From Charina bottae (Eukaryota > Chordata > Lepidosauria > Squamata > Charinaidae): 64,000 nt of DNA. The stretch lies in assembly GCA_023362775.1 (NCBI GenBank), contig JALMGJ010000015.1, forward strand, positions 7,455,501 to 7,519,500, written 5' to 3'. How positions within the stretch are numbered: the first letter of the stretch is position 1; each line of letters opens with the position of its first letter. Positions 32,375 to 43,799 of this stretch are shown one piece after another. Under the pieces are notes generated by a model that was given only the letters and a program-made list of their open reading frames with translations, was not told the origin of the DNA and made no database searches. The position numbers and the translations under genes are program-made.

Positions 32375-32724
32375 CCCTAATATATGGCTATCTGTCCTTT
32401 ACGTGAAGACATCCAGCATTGGGGAAATTAGTACCTCTCTAGATTATTGATTCCACTATTGAACTGCTTTTACTGTCAGATTCCCCCCCCCCCCCAACAC
32501 TCAACTGGGTTCTGCCTACCCATGACTTAAATCCATTGTTCTGTATCCTGCACTTTGGAAAACAGATCTTGGCTTTTTTCTGAGTGATATCCCTTCACGT
32601 ACTTGAAAAAGGCTATCATATCTCACCTCAATCATCTTTTCTCAAGACTAAACCTACCCAGTTCCTCAAACCTACCCAGTCTCACTTTGTAAGGCTTAGT
32701 TTCCAGTTCACTGATAGACTTGTA

Positions 32725-33230
32725 CGGACCTCTGAGATTTGTTAGAGTCCCTCCAAACTCCCATGTTGAATTTTGCTACCAAAGTCCTATACTGTACCTC
32801 CCTGGTCACTTGCTCAGTAAGATCACTGCCTGGAAACTGGCTGCCTTATATTTCTTTTATAGTGTTGTATCAACCTCTGCTCACTCAGCAGAAAGCAGTA
32901 AGTCATCAACCATGAGAAATCATGAACTCTCAGCACACACCCTTTGAAATTGACAACTATTACCAGTACCATCCCTCAAAACACACTCTCTCCTCTCTTG
33001 TTTTTTCCATCTGCCAGCTGTCCTGTTTGGCTCACTGTGTTACAGAGCCCAGAAGCCCAGAAACTGCTTATCAGTTACAAAGTGCTTTTGGAACTCAGGG
33101 CTTTGTCTCAGGTACTAGCTATTGATTTCTTTTTTATAATCTCCAATTAAAAATTTAAGCTGAAATGGACAACCTGTCAAGGAACACATTCTCTCATGGG
33201 TAATCTCTTTGGGGCTACATGCAGATATGT
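32725..33230. other. Intergenic DNA, no gene seen
   Basis: Only overlapping short frames are present. No repeat family was recognised. Confidence 0.3.
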
Positions 33231-33232
33231 GT

Positions 33233-34366
33233 ATTGTGGAGTCCTTGGTGCTCTCTGAGCCTGGTTGTTTTCTTGCAGACATTTCATTGCCAGGCTAGGC
33301 AACATCTTCAGTACGAAAAGGGAGTGGGACTTGCTCTCTGTTTATATACCCTGGCTTGTCCTGCCTGTGTTGGTGGGGGTATTGTACTCTCCTTGGTAGT
33401 TCCTTGGTTGGGTTGTTGTTTGCTGCTTGGTTGATTGACTGAATTAATACTTCCTTGATTAGGGACTATTGTGTTGTTTGACTGGTCCTCTGGTGGTAAT
33501 CTTGGTGTTAATCTTTGCATATCTGGTTGTTGATTACTGGCAAGGAGGTGTTCTGGTCTTCTGGCTTTTCTATTGTCTCTTATGAATGGTATGTAAATGT
33601 TGTTTACCTCTATGTGTCTGTTGATGGCTGCTTTGTCTGAGTGCCAAGCTTCCAGGAATTCTCTAGCATTTTTGGATGTGGCTTGGTTTAAGATGCTCAC
33701 AGTTCCTCAGTTGAAAGTATGGTTGAGTCTGTCCATGTGTTGTGAGATTAAAGAGTTTTCATCGTGTCTTCTGACTGCTAGTTGGTGTTCGTGGATGTGT
33801 TCTGCTAGTCTTCTGCCAGTCTGTCCTACATAGTGGCTGTTACAGTCCTTACACTGTATGTTGTAGATAACTCCTGTTTTTTCTTCTTGGGCTACTGGGT
33901 CTTTTGGGTTACTTACGATGTTCTGAAGAGTTTTGGTTGGTTTATGTGCTACGGTGATGCTGTGTGGTTGTAACAGTCTATTAGTAGTTTCTGAGATGTT
34001 TCTGATGTATGGCAGTGTAATCCTTTTCATAGCTTCTGTTGGTTTTGCTGTGGTGGGTTGAGTGGTCAGGCACTTTTTGATAAAGTTGCGTGGGTATCCA
34101 TTTTGCTGGAAGATGCTATATAAGTGGTCTATTTCCTTTTTCTGGTGTTCTGGGTTGCTGCAGTGCATTTGTGCTCGTCTGAATAGTGTTTGTACACAGC
34201 TCCACTTGTGGGAGGTAGGGCTATTGCTTTGGTAGTGGAGTACTTGGTTAGTGTGGGTAGATTTCCGGTAGACTTGTGTTTCTAGAATGCCATCATTTCC
34301 TCTACTGATGAGGATGTCCAAGAAGGGTAGTGTGTGGTTGTTTTCTTCTTCCCTCGTGAACCTCCT
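33233..34366 (-). mobile_element. Penelope-like retroelement, 5' truncated
   Basis: It comprises the C-terminal part of the RT-endonuclease ORF plus the 3' terminal region shared with the copies at 4.3 and 58.6 kb. The terminal region (33281-33320, minus strand) holds a hammerhead-like motif. The 5' part with the RT catalytic palm is absent. Confidence 0.88.
33308..34366 (-). pseudogene. Penelope RT thumb/linker and GIY-YIG endonuclease, one in-frame stop
   Basis: Penelope proteins combine a telomerase-like reverse transcriptase with a GIY-YIG endonuclease. The frame enters at FTREEENNHTLPFLDILI (end of the RT region) and VYRKSTHTNQVLHY, passes LPYIRNISE, and reaches the endonuclease: GVIYNIQCKDCNSHYVGQTG followed by RRLAEHIHEHQ. 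An in-frame TGA follows HTFN at 33707-33709, probably a mutated Trp codon. The same frame then continues through VSILNQATSKNAREFLEAWH to 33308. The stop and the 5' truncation make it non-functional. Confidence 0.85.
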
Positions 34367-34484
34367 CTTTTCATTCTGCTATCCCATCTCTCTCTTGTTC
34401 TCTCTTTCCTATACCCTCTTCTCTATCTCCCATATACCAGTCTGCCAAGGAAGAGAGGTCAGTAGTCTAAACAGATTGCTTGTA

Positions 34485-34884
34485 CAGGTAGTCCTCGCTT
34501 AACAACCATTCGTTTAGGGACCGTTTGGACGGTGCTGGAAAAACCGACTTATGAACGGTCCTCACACTTATGATCGTCGCAGCATCCCCACAGTCATGTG
34601 ATCGTGTGGGTGCTTGGCAACTGGTTCGCATTTATGACCGTCGCAGAGTCCCGTGGTCATGTGATCACCATTTTCAACCTTTCCGGCTGGCTTCTGGCAA
34701 GCAAAATCAATGGGTAACCGCATGATTCATTTAATGACCACATGGTTTGCTTAATGCCTGCAGTGATTCACTTAACGACAGCTGCAAAAAAGGTCATAAA
34801 ATTGGGTCAAATTCACTTAATGACTGCTTTGCTTAGCAACCGAAATTCTGATCCCAATTGTGGTCGTTAAGCGAGGACTACCTG
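34485..34884. mobile_element. Tigger-type (pogo/Tc1-mariner) MITE
   Basis: 400 bp with inverted ends CAGGTAGTCCTCGCTTAAC and GTTAAGCGAGGACTACCTG, flanked by TA dinucleotides (34483-34484 and 34885-34886). Inside are repeated short motifs such as GGTCATGTGATC. No transposase. Related copies lie at 41098 and 53307. Confidence 0.92.
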
Positions 34885-34886
34885 TA

Positions 34887-35650
34887 GAGGGCTTTTGAAA
34901 TAGGCTGAGGACTGCATTTATCCCAAGAGCTGCAAGTTGCCAACCCCTGTTTTAAGCCACCTAATTTCTGATGGGACCTTGCTACGAGAGTCAATCCAAT
35001 GTTGATTTTTCTCTCACATGTTCTACAAAGCAAGTGGATTGAAATATCTGTATTCTGAGCTTTGACACTGAGCTCATTTCCCCCTAAAATTTGACCTTTT
35101 CATGGAAGAGGAAAAGAAAATCAATGGTAGGTATCTGTATACAATATTTCTTATATAACCGAATCTTCCCAGTTTTGGGAAACCAACCAAGTAGATTTGG
35201 CACTTGGAAATAGAATGAAGCAGCCGTCCTCTGAGATTCGAGGACTAATAAGAATAGTTGCAACAATAGGTCATCCTGTATTTTTCCCCCACATTGAGGC
35301 AAACAAACACTTACTGTATTCTAGATCAGCCCCCCAAATCTGAGAGCCTCCAGATGTATTGGATTATGGAAACGGGGAATTGTCGAAGTTATAGCCTATT
35401 ACATTTGAGGCTGTCAGGTTGGGAAAGCTGCCTTAGATAACAAACTTAGCTGAACGCTGCAATGTTTGAGGGACGTCAGGGCCTCTTAAACAATCACCCT
35501 GCTGGCCATGGCCTTGGCTAAAAATAACAATACCGACAGCAACAGCGTAACCTAATTTGAAGAGGGCTCTTGCCGTCTAATTATGGGTATCTTGGAAAAA
35601 TCGGCCTGCCAAGGAAAACGTTCAGAAAGCAGGCTTAAATAAAAGGTACT
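34887..35650. other. Intergenic DNA with a possible conserved island
   Basis: No gene seen. 35440-35640 has no recognisable repeat and contains CTAAAAATAA (about 35518), which fits the MEF2 consensus. Functional status is unknown. Confidence 0.35.
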
Positions 35651-35654
35651 CATT

Positions 35655-36235
35655 GATTTTTTTTCAATTATTTTTATTAAAGGTTATATAAAACTGATAA
35701 AACTAATACAGAACCCCCCCCTAATACAAAAATACATTAACAAAAATTGAAAAAGTGCAAAAAAGGAAAAAAACCCAAAAAAAGAAAAAAAGAAAAAAAG
35801 AAGAAACTTCTCCCTTCATCCCCAACAAGTATATTCAACTTTAACAATTTATCACTGTCTCTTAAAATAGTTCTTCATTCCATATTTCATCCCATCTTGT
35901 ATAAACCCATCTCTAAATCCTCAGCTTTCCTTATTAATCAACAAAAGGTGTAAAAGTTAACAGATATAACTAACAACATAAACATTTTGTCTCTCTTTCC
36001 ATTTAAACATAATCCCCCTAATCCATAGTAATCCCTTATTTGTACATCAAATATAGTAACATAGATATTACAAACTAATTGATTACACCCATTTCCAAAA
36101 TAACCATTAAACAATACCCAAAATAACAACCCATTACATAATCAAATAAAGTAGTTTTGTATTTTCCCTTCTTCCTCCCATCAATCCTTGAATTCCATAA
36201 ATAAAGTTCTAACATCTGCTTTAAATAAAATGTAC
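35655..36235 (-). mobile_element. L1-like retroelement 3' region
   Basis: Reversed, it ends in a poly(T)/C-rich 3' UTR and CTTTAATAAAAATAATTG. Its text (GATAAATTGTTAAAGTTG, GGAGAAGTTTCTTC) parallels the 3' part of the element at 59.0-60.15 kb (GATAAGTTACTAAAATTG, GGGGAAGTCATTTC). Both are copies of one retroelement family. Confidence 0.6.
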
Positions 36236-36294
36236 TCATTTTATTGTGGCTTGCCAGCTCACCTCCCAAGACAGATCTTTCAATTTACCTAACC

Positions 36295-36372
36295 CAGCGT
36301 TTCTCAACCTTGGCCGTTTTAAGATGTGTGGACTTCAACTCCCAGAATTCCCCAGCCAGCATGGAAACACTG
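36295..36372. mobile_element. hAT-type MITE, short copy
   Basis: 78 bp of the CAGTGTTTCTCAACC family with a perfect 8-bp duplication ACCTAACC (36287-36294 and 36373-36380). Most of the right half is lost; it ends GGAAACACTG. Confidence 0.9.
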
Positions 36373-36380
36373 ACCTAACC

Positions 36381-37300
36381 TAATGATGAGAATCCTGTTG
36401 CCCGCACCATCTAATCAACCTGTGTGTATGTGGAACTGTGATTGGGAATGCACATCACAGCCAGATCCTGGGGTGTCTGTACACAGAGTAAAAAAATCAA
36501 GATGGCAGGCACACAATTGAAACCACTCCCGTTCCCCCACAATGCCTGGCCAGCCCTTCAGCCCTTTTACAAAACAATGATGAATTAATGCCATCTTAGG
36601 AGCTACAAGGGAGAAATGAAAAGCAGGTTCGGAGTAAATATTGTCTTTGTTTCCAACCCTGCAAAGCCAATCTGAGCTGCATCAGCTTTGTTCACACTGT
36701 GGTTGCTCCCTATTAACAATAATAATTTTATATCTAATATTGTTTTTAACTTTTTTGTGTTTTGTTACTTGTTTTTAAATGTTACAGTGGTGGTAATAAT
36801 AATAGCAGGAGATACGATTTTTATTAATAATAGAAAAAACTGCAGAAACCACGCTATACCCCATTTTAAAAGTAAAAGCCACCGCTTGAGTTACTGATGT
36901 CAGTGAACAAATCTGTTGATGTCCTACATACAGTGGCTTTCCATGCGCATGACAACAGCCTAACTGCTCTAGATCAAACCCACCCATTTTCTGCCCCATA
37001 CTTGTAAGCATCACAGTGCACCAGGTGGAGAAGAACACAAGGAGTTTTTCAGAACCTTAATACTGTTAACCACAGCACTTTATCCTGATGCTTGCACTGT
37101 TAATCCCCTGTTGTCCCTTTTTGCTTTCCATCCTGGATTTTTCCTCCTATTTCTTTCACAGGATAATATACAGGCCTGCAAAACTGAGAATATAATTATT
37201 AATATTAAATTAAAACTGGGACTGAGAGTGAAATTGCTACTCATCTACCATCTCCTTTTGAAATGAATTAAACTGGCTGGTAATACACAGATTATTATAC
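36381..37300. other. Intergenic DNA, no gene seen
   Basis: AT-rich, with AATAAT runs at about 36715-36740 and 36795-36830. No feature supported. Confidence 0.3.
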
Positions 37301-37588
37301 AGGGGCGTGGTGGCTCAGCAGGTAAGACTCCAGGCTTGTCGATCGGAGCTCCTGCACTCGCCCCAGCTCTTGCCAACCTAGCAATTCGAAAGCATGCAAA
37401 TGCAAGTAGATGAATAGGTACCACTTTGGTGGGTAGGTAACAGTGTTCCGCGTGCGTCATGCCGGCCACATGACTGTGGAAGCGTCTTCGGACATGCTGG
37501 CTCTTTGGCTATCAAACGGAGAGGAGCACCGGCCCCTAGAGTCGGACATGACTGCACAATTGTGTGGGGGGGGACCTTTACCTTTACC
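37301..37588 (+). mobile_element. tRNA-derived SINE, second family
   Basis: The head GTGGCTCAGCAGGTAAGAC resembles a tRNA A-box region. The body has TTCGAAAGCATGCAAATGC and CATGCCGGCCACATGAC, and the 3' part AGTCGGACATGACTGCAC again resembles BovB. It ends in a short CCTTTA repeat. A second copy lies at 61525-61815. Confidence 0.85.
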
Positions 37589-38003
37589 TAATCCAAAGAT
37601 ACCATCTGATCTGGAGCTCTGGAACCGCACTTCTAAACTTATTTTCCTCTCCTGTTTAAATGGATTTGAAAAGTAAAAACACTTGATAATTTTTTCCATA
37701 TTGGAAGGGAAGAGCCAGATGTTGCTCATCTGGGGTTGAGCTGGGGCAAATGGAACAGACTGGGATTGGATAACAGTGCTGGTGGAACTTGAATTGGTCC
37801 AAATTCTATTAGTGGATTCATACATACCGTAATGTTAAGCCATTGTTTGTTTTTTAATTGAACAAGCCATGATAGGCTGGGTCATACATCAAGCTAAGTT
37901 ATAAACCATGGCTTACAAACCGCAGTATATGAAACCCAAAGCAAACAATGTGCATTATGGCTTTTTGTGCTTGTGAAACCTTATCCTGAGGTCCTAGGCA
38001 TGG

Positions 38004-38969
38004 TGTCCTGACTTCGAGTGAAGGAACACACTGAGACTTGGTGTACAGGGTATAGTGCAGAGCTTTCCAAATGGTGTGTCGGGACACGTTAGTGTGTTGG
38101 CTGCAGTGTCTGGGTGTGTCGCGGCTGCTGCTGCTGCCTCCGAGCCCAGCCAGGATTCCGCGCAGGTCCTAGTGCCTGCCTTGTGCCTTGCTGCCTCCAA
38201 ACCTGCTGTGATTCCACACAGGTCCCAGTGCCTGCCTTGTGCCCTGCTGCCTCCAAACCTGCCCTGCCAGGATTCCGTGCAGGTCCTAGTGCCTGCCTTG
38301 TGCCTGGCTGCCTCCAAACCTGCTGTGATACTGCGCAGGTCCTAGTGCCTGCCTTGTGCCCTGCTGTAAGAGTGTGTCGCGAAATGATGCATGTCTAAAA
38401 AGTGTGTCACCAACATGAAAAGTTTGGAAAGCTCTGTGCTAGGGAATGACTACTAACAACTTAGCAGGGTTGTATTTCGAACACTGTGCAGCCTAAGAGT
38501 GTCATAGTTGTATTGTGTAACACTTCTTACAGGCAAATATATAGTGGTCTGGGATTGGGTTTAATATAGCTACAATGCACAGGTCCTAGTGCCTGCCTTG
38601 TGCCTTGCTGCCTCCAAACCTGCTGTGATTCCGCGCAGGTCCTAGTGCCTGCCTTGTGCCCTGCTGTAAGAGTGTGTCGCGAAATGATGCCCTGCTGTAA
38701 GAGTGTGTCGCAAAATGATGCATGTCTAAAAAGTGTGTCACCAACATGAAAAGTTTGGAAAGCTCTGCTCTAGTGTTTTATTTTTCTACTCTGCTAGACA
38801 GAATCCAGCTAAACTAAAATGAACTAGTAATGCTCAGAGAAAGGGCCCAAGAAATCAGGGCGGGGCCTTCTTTAGCCTCTTGGGAGAAAAGCAAAGCGAT
38901 TCAGTACTGCACATGCATTTATCCCCCTGGAGGGAGCCCCCTCCTTCTTCACTAGTTATCTCCCTCATA
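38004..38969 (-). mobile_element. Solo LTR, second copy, split by a composite MITE
   Basis: 38004-38057 and 38768-38969 match the two parts of the 27318-27565 LTR in the same order (TGTCCTGACTTCGAGTG; CTAGACAGAATCCAGCT; GGGCGGGGCCTTCTTTAGC; CCCCTGGAGGGAGCCCCCTC). The break falls at CTCTAGTG, which flanks the MITE. The expected end CCCTGACA reads CCCTCATA here. Confidence 0.8.
38058..38767. mobile_element. Composite hAT-like MITE with minisatellite
   Basis: 38058-38436 is a complete MITE with about four ~57-bp units. 38437-38578 is 142 bp of unrelated sequence. 38579-38767 is a second right half with two units and a repeated CCTGCTGTAAGAGTGTGTCG segment. The outer flanks GTATAGTG and CTCTAGTG match at 6 of 8 positions and coincide with the LTR text CTCTAGTG, so the whole block behaves as one insertion later rearranged. 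Confidence 0.75.
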
Positions 38970-40245
38970 GACATTTGGTATCCACTATGATGAAGTCATG
39001 GGAATCATGGCATCATCCTGCAAATTATATAATTTATGTCATTTGTATGACAACATCATGATGCCCATGACATCACTAGCTTTCCCTGAGGATACCCAAG
39101 ATGCAAATATCTAGACATCTCCCACATGACATGTGTGTGTGTGTGTGTGTGTGTGTGTTATCTACAGTATATAAACTTTTGCCTAGAAAAAAGAAAAAAG
39201 TCAGATGGGGTGAGAAAGAGCATCTGAGGGCTAATATACATTTCTTTGAGTACACATGGATCAGAAGATAATCATCCTTTGAAAGGTGCCATTTTCTGAA
39301 TGTGAAAATCCAGTTCCTGACCTTACCAATTCATACAAAGATATGTTTATTAGGGAAGTTGCAGGGAAGGTGTATATCTTAGGAAATACACAAGCTTTTC
39401 GCATGTAAATAGATTTTTTAAAGAGATCACAGCCTGCTTTGGAAATTAGTTGGAATGGATTTCGGATTATTTCATATGAAACTGACATGGAGAAGAAATA
39501 AGTTGATTCATCCACCAAGATTCACCAATTGATTCTCAAGGATTTACGAACTGACTCAACACAAATCTGTAGCTTCTTTTTCTCTTAACCCATGGAAAGT
39601 TGTGGGGAGCAGGTTGGCTGTGTGTGTGTGTTTAGTGCACAGTTAAGTAAATGTGCCCAAATCATCACCATCATCATCATATAGCAAAATGCTTTTATAG
39701 TGAACAACTTCTGTTTTCCCTCTCTTAAATACGAGGTAAACCTAACAATCCCAGGGGCACTGAGAATGGGATAAAAATAAAAATAAAATGAAAGCATAAT
39801 ATCAAGCAGTGCAAAAAAAGTCGGTTTACTTGTTTTCTTTGTTCCAATTTATCTGCTCAGATTAATTTCAGATTCCAATTTATCTGATCAGATTAATTTC
39901 TATTTTGCTTCTCCAAAGCACTCAAGACACCACACATGTTTCTTGCCTTGGGTTACCCATACACCAGTTCTGTGAGGCAGCCAAGCCTGGATGAGCAGGG
40001 ATATCCATCTTTTTCTCTCCAGCCATAGTCCAAGGCAATAACTGCATTCATCTGGAGTGCTAAGCCAGGAACTTTTCAGCGATGGTTTCTTGAACAAACT
40101 GTGGCCACCTGGTTCACAAATCATGTCTCATAATGTCTGGGTTCATGAATCACACAAAACCTAAAACAAACCAGCCATATTCTGTTTTGGTGTGAGGTGG
40201 AACTCAGCCCAGTCTTAAGTCTGGCCTGAAGCCCTCTTTCTCCAC
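38970..40245. other. Intergenic DNA, no gene seen
   Basis: It contains a (GT)n microsatellite at about 39130-39157. No exon or transposon was recognised. Confidence 0.35.
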
Positions 40246-40539
40246 TTAAGAGGAATCCCACTCAATCTCTAGCTTAACATAGTAGTTCATAAATCTATCT
40301 TCAGTGAGTGAATGCATCGCCATCTTCACCACGTACTCCCCACACGTTTTACGGATCAGCTCTTGGATTTTCTGCACCAAGTGGTTCCAGCTACTTCCAG
40401 TTTTATGGATCAGGTTGGGGCTAAACTTCCTAACTTTCTTGAAAGTTGTCTGATGACTATCCTGTGGGACTTTTTTTTTGTTAGAGGTGTTTTGTTTCAT
40501 TGCGTACCAAACCCAGCAGTATTGGAAGGATCCAGACAT
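40246..40539 (-). other. Unrecognised 97-codon ORF
   Basis: An open frame with protein-like composition, reading WNHLVQKIQELIRKTCGEYV and VKMAMHSLTEDRFMNYYVKL near its C-terminus. It has a run of nine A on the coding strand but stays open. A shorter plus-strand frame (78 codons) overlaps it. No intron, promoter or poly(A) tail was identified. It may be a processed pseudogene or part of an unknown repeat. I do not recognise the family. Confidence 0.2.
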
Positions 40540-40691
40540 TTTCTTTGAATGGAGGGTTTAGTTACAGTACTTATTCACTGCAGTTTCTATGCTGTTCAAT
40601 CTCACCAGCTTTCAACAAAAAGCCATAATGCAACATTAAAATAAAAACTCTGGTTACCAGCAAGTGGGTAAACCAAGCCGTTACGTTAAAC

Positions 40692-40862
40692 CAGGGCTTT
40701 CCAAAGTTTTCCCGCGGCGACACACCAACCGCCGTTGGTGTGTCGCCCCGGGAAAACCCGGAAGCGCTGATGATGATCAGCGCTTCCGGGTTGTGTGGCG
40801 ACACACCAGACTGTGTGTGGTGACACACTTTTGTGTCGCCACACACAGTTTGGAAAGCTCTG
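40692..40862. mobile_element. hAT-like MITE with a perfect 17-bp hairpin
   Basis: 171 bp with ends CAGGGCTTTCCAAAG and TTTGGAAAGCTCTG and a perfect duplication CGTTAAAC (40684-40691 and 40863-40870). The centre is the palindrome AACCCGGAAGCGCTGAT-GATG-inverse. The flanks carry CGACACACCA/TGGTGTGTCG repeats. Confidence 0.93.
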
Positions 40863-41097
40863 CGTTAAACTGTAACATGCTGTATTGGTCTGGGCATAGT
40901 CATGGGCATCTGTAAATGCAATGATTGATGATGTCACTTGCGTTACAACACAGTAACAACAACAACGTATTAAATTTATATGCTGCCTGACTCCCAACGA
41001 CTCTAGGAGGTTACATAATTTGCATTACTGTGCCACCACATCACCCACTTAATGTAACTTGACCCTCCCTTGCCCCTTCAGCATGTACAGGTAGTCT

Positions 41098-41451
41098 TCA
41101 CTTAACAACCATTCGTTTAGTGATGGTTCAGACTTACAACGGTGCTGAAAAAACAACTTGTGATTGGTCCTCACATGACCATTGCAGTGTCCCCTCGGTC
41201 ATGTGATCACGATTTGGGAGCTTGGCAACTGGTTCACATTTATGACTGTTGCAGCATCCCATGGTCACGTGATCGCCATTTTTTACCTTCCCGGCTGGCT
41301 TCTGGGAAGCAAAATCAATGGGGAACTGCGTGATTCGCTTAACTATCACCACAAAAAAGGTCGTAAAATCGGGTCGGATTTGCTTAATGACTGCTTCACT
41401 TAGCAACCAAAATTCCAGTCCCACTTGTGGTCATTAAGCGAGGACTACCTG
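41098..41451. mobile_element. Tigger-type MITE
   Basis: 354 bp with CAGGTAGTCTTCACTTAAC and ATTAAGCGAGGACTACCTG ends and flanking TA dinucleotides. Confidence 0.92.
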
Positions 41452-42440
41452 TATCAGCCCAACAATTCTATTTTGTTAACTCAAGTTTTGGGTGTTTTTT
41501 GAACCCCACCCAGCGTGTAAAAGTGCATAGAGAGAATAACTCTGTTATTTCCATGAGTGTCTCTAAAGTGTCCCTGAAGCTGTGATTTTGTATATTTGGC
41601 AAACTTCCATGCTCTGTTGTTTCTTGTTGTTTTATCTTTTATTCATTCCATGGAATATCTTGACTCAGCCTTTCTCTGGAATATTCTTAAAACAGCTGAA
41701 GATATGAACCACTAAATAAAGAAGAAACACAAACAGGAACAAAATAGACACAGCAAAGAAGGTCAAAACTTGTAAGAAGAGCAGCAAGGAAACCGTGACA
41801 TCCTTGATTAAAGGACTCAGATGTGTTTGAAGGTTTACTATTGTATTCTGAGCATTAACCAAAAATGCGCATATGTCCTGGATTCAGTGGAAGTTTCATC
41901 ACATCTGTGTACAATATGTATTAATCCCATTATCTGAATAATGTGCTTAAATAATTAATAAAATCTATTTTATTTCTAATAAAGAGTTGTGATTTTGAGT
42001 ATCTTGCTATCATAATTATAATTTTATTATGGTCAGTAACTGGCTTTTGAAAGTGAAAAAGAGCTGCAATGTGAAAGCATATGACATAGCTCTAAAATAC
42101 TATCTCACAGCCCAGAGACATACAGAGGCATAAAATGAAGCAATTCTACTGGTGTTATCGAAATAATAGTCAGTTAATAGATAATGTAGGTAGAAATCAA
42201 GCTCCCAAATTGGAATTTCTTAAATAATAGGATAAAAGGAAAAACAAATCACAGTACTTTTGTAAGTATTTTGGTAAAATGAAAACCCGGCTTAAAGAGG
42301 CTAACTGGGGGAAAGCCCAAGTAACTGACTTGTATCATCATAGTCCTTAGCCAATCTGTTTTAAAATGGTTTAAGAAAATTATAGATAAAAAGTTACATT
42401 TCTAATACCACTAGGAACTTAATTATTGTAAATTTGGTCA
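41452..42440. other. Intergenic DNA, no gene seen
   Basis: AT-rich. No exon or repeat was recognised; the short frame at 41665-41862 is hydrophobic but unsupported. Confidence 0.3.
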
Positions 42441-42445
42441 TAGTA

Positions 42446-42787
<342 letters not shown>

Positions 42788-42788
<1 letters not shown>

Positions 42789-42998
42789 TATCCTGCCTTT
42801 ATTATTTTTACAAATAACTCAAAGCAGAAAACATACCAAATACTCCTTCCTCCTCCTATTTTCCCCACAACAGCAACCCTGTGAGGTGAGTTGGGCTGAG
42901 AGGGAGGGACTGGCCCAAGGTCACCCAGCCGGATTTTGTGCCTAAGGCGGGACTAGAACTCACAGACTCCTGGTTTCTAGCCCAGCACTTGAGACATT
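42788..42998 (-). mobile_element. tRNA-derived SINE
   Basis: Same family as 16915-17625: CCTGCCTTTATTATTTTTAC, CCCTGTGAGGTGAGTTGGG, CAAGGTCACCCAGCCGG and TCTAGCCCAGCACTTGAG. The tRNA-like head is truncated at the right. Confidence 0.8.
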
Positions 42999-43799
42999 AT
43001 TCTCTTAAGCTGTCTAGATCAACTTGATGCTCTCCAAAGTGTAAGGAGCACATTGTCCAGAAGTCCGAACTGGCGTGTCCCAACATATATGGAGGGTAGC
43101 AGCAGAGCAGTTCAATCCATAAGAAACCAGGGGTTTGATGACCCATTTTTTCATGTAACGTGGTAGGTGTTTGTTGCCTTGGGAATTGTGAGCATTTAGA
43201 ATAGGTGAACTAAGACAATTCAAGAATGTTTATTTTCCACTTGAACTTAGGCACCGGTGGGCAAGATGGGGGGATGTTCTTTGGGAATATGATTTAGGCA
43301 GGGCTAGTAAATGCCTGAATATACAGTTTATATTTGCCTTTTCAGCATGCTGTACTAATGTGTGTAAATAAAGAAATAAAATAATAAATAAATAAAGCAA
43401 AATATATCCTACAAGAAGAAGATGGCAGAATCTCTGGGCCTGATACAACCTATCAATATTCCTATTTCTCCTACCAAACTTTCTCCCACGATCAGGTCCT
43501 CTTCCACTTTCCTCTGTTGGATGGGAAATAAGACTGTTCAGTCACTCAACTCAACTCAACGTTCTTCATTCTGATGTCTTACTAAAGAACCAAAATTAAA
43601 TCTAGTAGATTTGCAGCTGCAGTGCCTGTCTTGCAATGTATAGAACAGCTGGATCATGCATCAAACCTGTAGATGACCTCAACTCATTTATTATATCTTC
43701 TTCAGTGGAGCTTATATTCAGGAAGCTGTAACCCCCAAATGTAGTAATCAGTTAGCTAGCTAATGTTGTCTACAATGACAGTCTACCGATGTATTCATT
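42999..43799. other. Intergenic DNA, no gene seen
   Basis: No exon or transposon recognised. An AAATAAATAAATAA stretch lies at about 43365-43395. Confidence 0.3.

Larger units (their letters stand above)
31718..32720 (-). mobile_element. CR1-like LINE 3' region, split by an LTR and a MITE
   Basis: The left piece (CATAGAACTAGAGCTTGGG then AGGGACCATTTAGGCCATC) is the classic reversed CR1-type 3' end. The right piece (32440-32720) continues with TGCTTTTACTGTCAGATTCC and ATTGTTCTGTATCCTGCAC. An LTR (31795-32105) and a hAT-like MITE (32119-32374) lie between. No open frame remains. Confidence 0.6.
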
